A DNA stretch of 64,000 nt from Engraulis encrasicolus (Eukaryota > Chordata > Actinopteri > Clupeiformes > Engraulidae), in the NCBI RefSeq assembly GCF_034702125.1, contig NC_085865.1, positions 38,360,960 to 38,424,959 on the forward strand, written 5' to 3'. The position numbers and the translations under genes are program-made. Of this stretch, positions 58,961-64,000 are shown in pieces; within the stretch, counting starts at the first letter, position 1; every line of letters begins with the position of its first letter. Under the pieces are notes generated by a model. The model worked only from the letters and a program-made list of their open reading frames with translations, was not told the origin of the DNA and searched no databases.

Positions 58961-59108
58961 TTGAAAAATGATGGTCGTCGCACACTCAGAACTTCATGCA
59001 GTTACATTTAATAAGACCAATGTTTCGGCTTACGCGTAAGCCGAAACGTTGGTCTTATTAAATGTAACTGCATGAAGTTCTGAGTGTGTGACGACCATCA
59101 TTTTTCAA
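58961..59108. repeat. 148 bp near-perfect palindrome
   Basis: Arms of 74 bp meet at TACGCGTA (59031-59038) with no spacer. I count two mismatches, both of G-T type (58980/59089 and 59021/59048). A 16 bp direct repeat, ATATGGCGAGACATTT, flanks it at 58946-58961 and 59172-59187. Confidence 0.9.
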
Positions 59109-59608
59109 TTTGAGTCTATTGTCTGTCGTATGCACCTCAAACGGTGTGCGTTTACTGAAACCTAAAGAAAGATATGGCGAGACATTTAAAAAAAAAAAAA
59201 AAAAACTATCAAGACTTACAGGTGTTTGCAATCACATTACTCTACACGGTAATTGTCATTTCGCTTTTATCTATCTTATAATATGGTGCCCTAAAGGGTT
59301 GAAAACTTTGGCTAAGAGTTTTACATTTTTGAACAGCAGGTGTGTTGTCAACTAGCCTAGGAATTCCCATGCTCCCTTGTGCGCTCCCTCCTCTGTGAAG
59401 GACAGCATGGAAAGCCTCTCTGAAATCTTCGCTTGAGTCTTGGAACCCAACAGCAGAACGGGGACGGAGACGAACGTAAGCTTGCAGTTTGTTTACAGAT
59501 CAACCATGTTGACACCAAATGCGAAACCAGCTTTCCGTCAAGCTTTTGACAGTAGCCTATTTTAAATAGTTTCCCTATGACAAAATGAATAGATGGTTCC
59601 CAGACTAT

Positions 59609-60161
59609 GGCTACATTTATACAACGTTTTTAATTCTGAATTAATAATTCAGAATTAAATAGTTCCATCGAGTTTACTTTGAGCTTTCATTTAATTCCGT
59701 ATTGTGAAGTGATTAGATGACGTTTTCAAAGCGGAATTAAGTTTAATTCAGAATTAAAGGGACACTGTGTGAGATTTTTAGTTGTTTATTTCCAGAATTC
59801 ATGCTGCCCATTCACTAATGTTACCTTTTTCATGAATACTTACCACCGGCATCAAATTCTAAGTATTCATTATATCTGGAAAAATTGCACTTTTCATACA
59901 TGAAAAGGGGGATCTTCTCCATGGTCCGCCATTTTGAATTTCCAAAAATAGCCATTTTTAGCTGCAAAAATGACTGTACTTGGACCATACTAGAAAATAT
60001 TTGTTTATTACTTAGTAAACTTTCATGTAAAGATCAAATTTGGCAATAGGCAGCCCAGTTTCAATGAGCAGCATAGTTGCAGTACCTTTTTGTCCATTTC
60101 CTGCACAGTGTCCCTTTAAAGTGAGTTAATTCTGAATTAAATGTCTCGTGTAAACATAGCC
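59609..60161. mobile_element. MITE of the 10597 family, interrupted by a TTAA element
   Basis: Inverted ends GGCTACATTTATACAA and GGCTATGTTTACACGA (right end, inverted), with AATTCAGAATTAA blocks. Removing the inner insertion leaves about 191 bp, matching the 190 bp relative at 10597-10786. Confidence 0.75.
59758..60115. mobile_element. TTAA-site MITE (piggyBac- or Kolobok-like)
   Basis: 358 bp with ends AGGGACACTGTG and CACAGTGTCCCT, flanked by TTAA at 59754-59757 and 60116-60119. No coding capacity. Confidence 0.85.
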
Positions 60162-60659
60162 AATATCTCACTTCTGGTATAGCCTGGCGATGGCCTAGCC
60201 TGGGAACTCCCATACTGCCTTTAGTTCTACACAATCGTTTCTTGTGATTAGGTCTGGTGTTAACCAGGCAAGGGATGGGCCAGTCTAGTTGTCAAAAATG
60301 GTGGCATATGACTATCTGAGGTATCACTACAGGCCCAAGCAACACCAAACAAATGAAACAATCATGGATGCTTGTCAAAACATGCCCCTCCGAGGACAGA
60401 CATCAATCTTGTTGTTACACCTTCCTCCCAGTGTGTCTCATTTCCTGGACAAAAGCAACTCGAGAAACACAGGGTTTGTGCCAGACTGTTACAAGGCTTC
60501 TTAAAATAGCATCTGCCATGGCATGGATGAGAAATAAATCTGTTGCTCATGTCATTTCCTTTGGGATTAATAAACAATGGCTACTGCACTTGCTGGACAA
60601 ATGTAACCCTAAAACAGAGGATAGTGCAAGCCAGGTTGGGGTGAAAGATACAGAGTTAG

Positions 60660-60858
60660 GGGGCGCTGTGGCGCAGAGCGCTAAGCTCCCCACATTTGGG
60701 CTTGCATGCCCACGGGGACCCCGGTTCGAGTCCGGCCGGGTTCATTTCCCGATCCCACCCCGTCTCTTTGTCCCACTCACTTCCTGTCACCATCTCAGAC
60801 TGTCCTATCAAATAAAGGCATAAAAGCCCCTAAATATATTAAAATAAAAATAAAAAAC
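60660..60858 (+). mobile_element. tRNA-derived SINE
   Basis: The head has an A-box region (GCTGTGGCGCAGAGCGC) and a B box GGTTCGAGTCC at 60723-60733. The tail is AAAATAAAAATAAAA. A target duplication of about 18 bp lies at 60642-60659 (TGAAAGATACAGAGTTAG) and 60859-60876, with one difference. Confidence 0.9.
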
Positions 60859-62035
60859 TGAAAGATGCAGAGTTAGTGCAAGAAGTACAGAACTTCTTTA
60901 AAAAGTAAATATATTAATAAAGATTTACTTCTCTGGTGGTGTTGTACGGTTGGCCATAGGTGATCTGCCCCTCTGCCCTATTGCTCAAACAATTCCCTAT
61001 TTGAAAATTGCTGTTGTTGTTGTTTAGTTTTTTTTGTCACAATGAATGTACTGTGGTCCATGTTAACATTATCATCTACAAATGCTTGGCTATCAAATGC
61101 ATGTGACAATGCCCTGTAATATGAAATATAGCCTAGTGAGGCAGCTGGAAGTTCCACAGGACCCTCACCCGCCCTCCAGCACCCGCCCACCAAAATGTCT
61201 GTGCACGCCACTGTGTTTGGCAACCCCTGAGGATTACCACAGACACAACGGGCGGACACACAGACGGCCAGGGTCATTGCAATCCCAAAACCCCTCTGTG
61301 GGGCAGGTAATAAAGTATATCTTCTAGAGTACATGCATGCAAAGGCCAAACACTGTGCAAGGCAGGTGAGTGTCAATGGTGCAGGATTAGCGCAAGACTG
61401 TTACAGGGTTTTGTAAAATCTGGAAAAAAAGGGAAAAAAGCTATCTAATTTCCCCATATGTACTACACTGGCAAAAGCCAGACAAGTTGGGGTGAATGAC
61501 GCAAGGGCAGTGCAAGAAAAGGTAGGGTATTAAAGATTATTAAGGCATTAAAGGAAGTTAAAAAGGATTAAAGTGCGCAGACATTTTTCTTTCATACTTT
61601 GTAAAAAAAATCTTAAAATAGCCTCAGCCATGACATGGGTGCACAGCCCATTTCCTTTGTGATATTTAAAGAATCTCTCATGCATTCTCGTGCACTCAAG
61701 CAAACCTCATTTCCTAGTATGTTTACTGTACCAACAATCCTAAAATGCAGGGTCGTGTAGTACAGGTTAGGGTGAGGATATAGTTCAAGACTGATACATG
61801 GCTTCTTAAAATAGCACAGGTCTGCCATGACATGGGTGAGGACCAGACTCTGGGACAGCAGCTGTCACTGGGCTAAGGAGGGGACCCCACGCCCCTGACT
61901 CGTGCCGAGAGCTTGGGCCCAGGGGGTCCTGATTTATAATGTGTGTATGTGTAACATCAAGCAGCGCGCAGCCAATCCGCGTCTTGGAGAGTCTACGCCT
62001 TTGGAGACAGATGGCTGAAGGGTCTGCCAGACCTC

Positions 62036-62036
<1 letters not shown>

Positions 62037-62114
<78 letters not shown>

Positions 62115-62120
62115 CTCGCT
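62037..62120. repeat. (CT)n tract
   Basis: About 38 CT units with CGCTCT interruptions at the end. Confidence 0.96.
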
Positions 62121-62163
62121 CTCTTCCCAATCTGGATGACCAAAGAAGTGTCCACCCTACATG

Positions 62164-62287
<124 letters not shown>

Positions 62288-62805
62288 TATACAGTCGCAA
62301 ATATTGCACAAGAATTGTACTTCGATAAATGTGAAAAGTAAATCAGTAGTCAAATGCCCACAAGTCAAAATTTAATAGGCATTTTAACTAAGGACTGCCT
62401 TGTTCAGAGAAACTCTTCCATTGTTTTTTTTATTGGCCTATTATACATTTTTTACTGTTATTTCTTTTCCCCATCAAGCCAGATACCCGTGACTTCATGC
62501 AATTTTTTCTCCCCAGCAATTAACTTCCAAACACAACAACCTCTTCCAATTCCAAAGCCGTGTCTCCTAGTCCTATCCACCGTCTTCCCTATCAGCTATC
62601 ACTGTACTGCAGGTACTTGAGTATGTATTTATTCAATGGGGGGAATCCGATGTTGTGTTGTAGTCATTACAGCAAGCTTTCGTTCCCCTTGTGCACAAAG
62701 AGTTTAAAGTGATCTTGCATGTCAGAGGGGGGACACTGAGTCCTGCTGTTGGCATTGACCTTAACCACCTGAGCTTCTTAAATGTCAACGCTCCCCGAGG
62801 GTCCA

Positions 62806-62927
<122 letters not shown>

Positions 62928-62982
62928 TACCAAAATATCCCATACCCAAAAAGTACACAAACATCACACAGACGACTTCACC

Positions 62983-63042
62983 CACACACACACACACACA
63001 CATGCATGCACGCACATGCACACGCACGTACCCACACACACG

Positions 63043-63119
<77 letters not shown>
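62983..63119. repeat. (CA)n compound microsatellite
   Basis: CA units with ATGCATGCACGCACATGCAC and GCACGC interruptions. Confidence 0.95.
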
Positions 63120-63120
<1 letters not shown>

Positions 63121-63366
63121 AAAGACAATCCGCAGCGGCAGCCTGTCAGCTATATATACTTTACTTACTGTACTTCCCCATCATGTGCTGTACAGACTGA
63201 ACAATATAGACACACAGCAGCCCACTAGTACACATGAACTTGGACCCATGTGCCCTGTGTGTGTGTGCGTGTGTGTGCACGTGTGTACGTGTGTATTTTT
63301 GCATGCGCACATGCATACGTGCATACATGCGTTCATATGTAGGCCTATGTATATGCATGTGTGATA

Positions 63367-63520
63367 GTAGGGGAGTCGACAGGGGGGACAGAGGGGTCTG
63401 TTGTCCCGGGCCCAGGAAGAGAGGGGGGCCAGAATTGGGTCCTCATTACATTGTATGTATTGGCCGATGGGGCCTTTCAAATGACTTTGCCCCGTGACTG
63501 GCAAAAGCTGTCAGCGGCCC
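63367..63520. mobile_element. Possible short hAT-type fragment
   Basis: AGGGGAGTCGACAGGGGGGA on the left and AAAGCTGTCAGCGGCCCTG on the right recall common fish hAT ends. TGTGATAG and TGTGAGTA flank it imperfectly. Confidence 0.3.
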
Positions 63521-63711
63521 TGTGTGAGTATGTTATTCTGTAGCCTACATGCAGAGATTCAGAGTGTCAATTCTCCCCGTACTGAGCAGCGTGTGGGTGG
63601 GGAGGTGGGTGGACTTGCTGCTAAGCCCATCAACAGCTCTCGCTCCGCGTATTCATGCATGTCAAAGCTCTGTGTAGGAGTGTGTGTTTCTATGAAGGCG
63701 CAGCAGGGATC

Positions 63712-63737
63712 GTGTGTGTGTGTGTGTGTGCGTACAT

Positions 63738-63789
<52 letters not shown>

Positions 63790-63835
63790 ACATGAGTGTG
63801 TCTGTGCGCGTGCATGTGTGTGTGCGTACGTGAGT
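63712..63835. repeat. (GT)n compound microsatellite with GCGTACATGAG units
   Basis: GT runs broken by three copies of GCGTACATGAGTGTG-like sequence. Confidence 0.93.
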
Positions 63836-64000
63836 ATGTCTGTATTCTTATTGCTAATGTATTCCCTATGCACTGAATATATGCATGTGCAATGCGTTTT
63901 TTTTTATTAGTGTGGGTAGTATTTATGAATGTGTATACATATTTGACATCAAAAATATGATTTAATCTCACAATGAACAAAGCACAAAGCAGTGCTTGTG

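Overview
The window is vertebrate nuclear DNA, and everything in it points to a ray-finned (teleost) fish. It has intron-rich genes with GT-AG junctions, very dense (CA)n and (CT)n microsatellites, and a heavy load of small hAT-type and TTAA-type DNA transposons plus a tRNA-derived SINE. Splicing exons by eye gives four recognisable protein-coding genes whose reading frames close exactly. The species cannot be named from sequence alone.

Layout. (1) 1350-6114, minus strand: lrrc14, a PRAME/LRRC14-family leucine-rich-repeat protein (three coding exons, 591 aa). It carries an unusual acidic insertion, and a 1.16 kb hAT element sits in its intron 1. (2) 8481-26672, plus strand: frrs1, a ferric-chelate reductase (15 coding exons, 596 aa) with signal peptide, Reeler, DOMON and cytochrome b561 segments and four histidines in the heme-ligand positions. 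Its introns hold a hAT MITE, tandem repeats, long CT/CA tracts and a 1.6 kb near-palindromic transposon. (3) 29640-33325, minus strand: an AKAP2/MISP-family gene (four coding exons, 767 aa), convergent with frrs1. (4) 40376-56622, minus strand: palmd, palmdelphin (eight coding exons, 552 aa). Intron 3 is full of nested transposons and a degenerate tandem array that appears to have copied its own 3' splice site. (5) 56.6-64.0 kb: no coding exon seen. It holds a diverged tandem repeat, a 148 bp palindrome, a MITE with a TTAA element inside it, a SINE and long CA/CT tracts.

Gene context. PALMD next to FRRS1 is the arrangement known from human chromosome 1p21. The extra AKAP2/MISP-like gene directly downstream of palmd, on the same strand, matches the human pairs PALM-MISP, PALM2-AKAP2 and PALM3-MISP3. 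The window therefore seems to preserve the fourth pair of that quartet, whose second half I do not recall at human PALMD. Paralemmins and AKAP2/MISP proteins both act at the membrane-cytoskeleton interface. frrs1 reduces iron at membranes, and lrrc14 is a cytoplasmic LRR protein; neither shares an obvious pathway with the others.

No prokaryote-type system (operon, CRISPR, phage) is present. The most unusual items are the palmd/akap2-like pair, the splice-site-derived tandem array, the three-level transposon nest and the giant palindrome.
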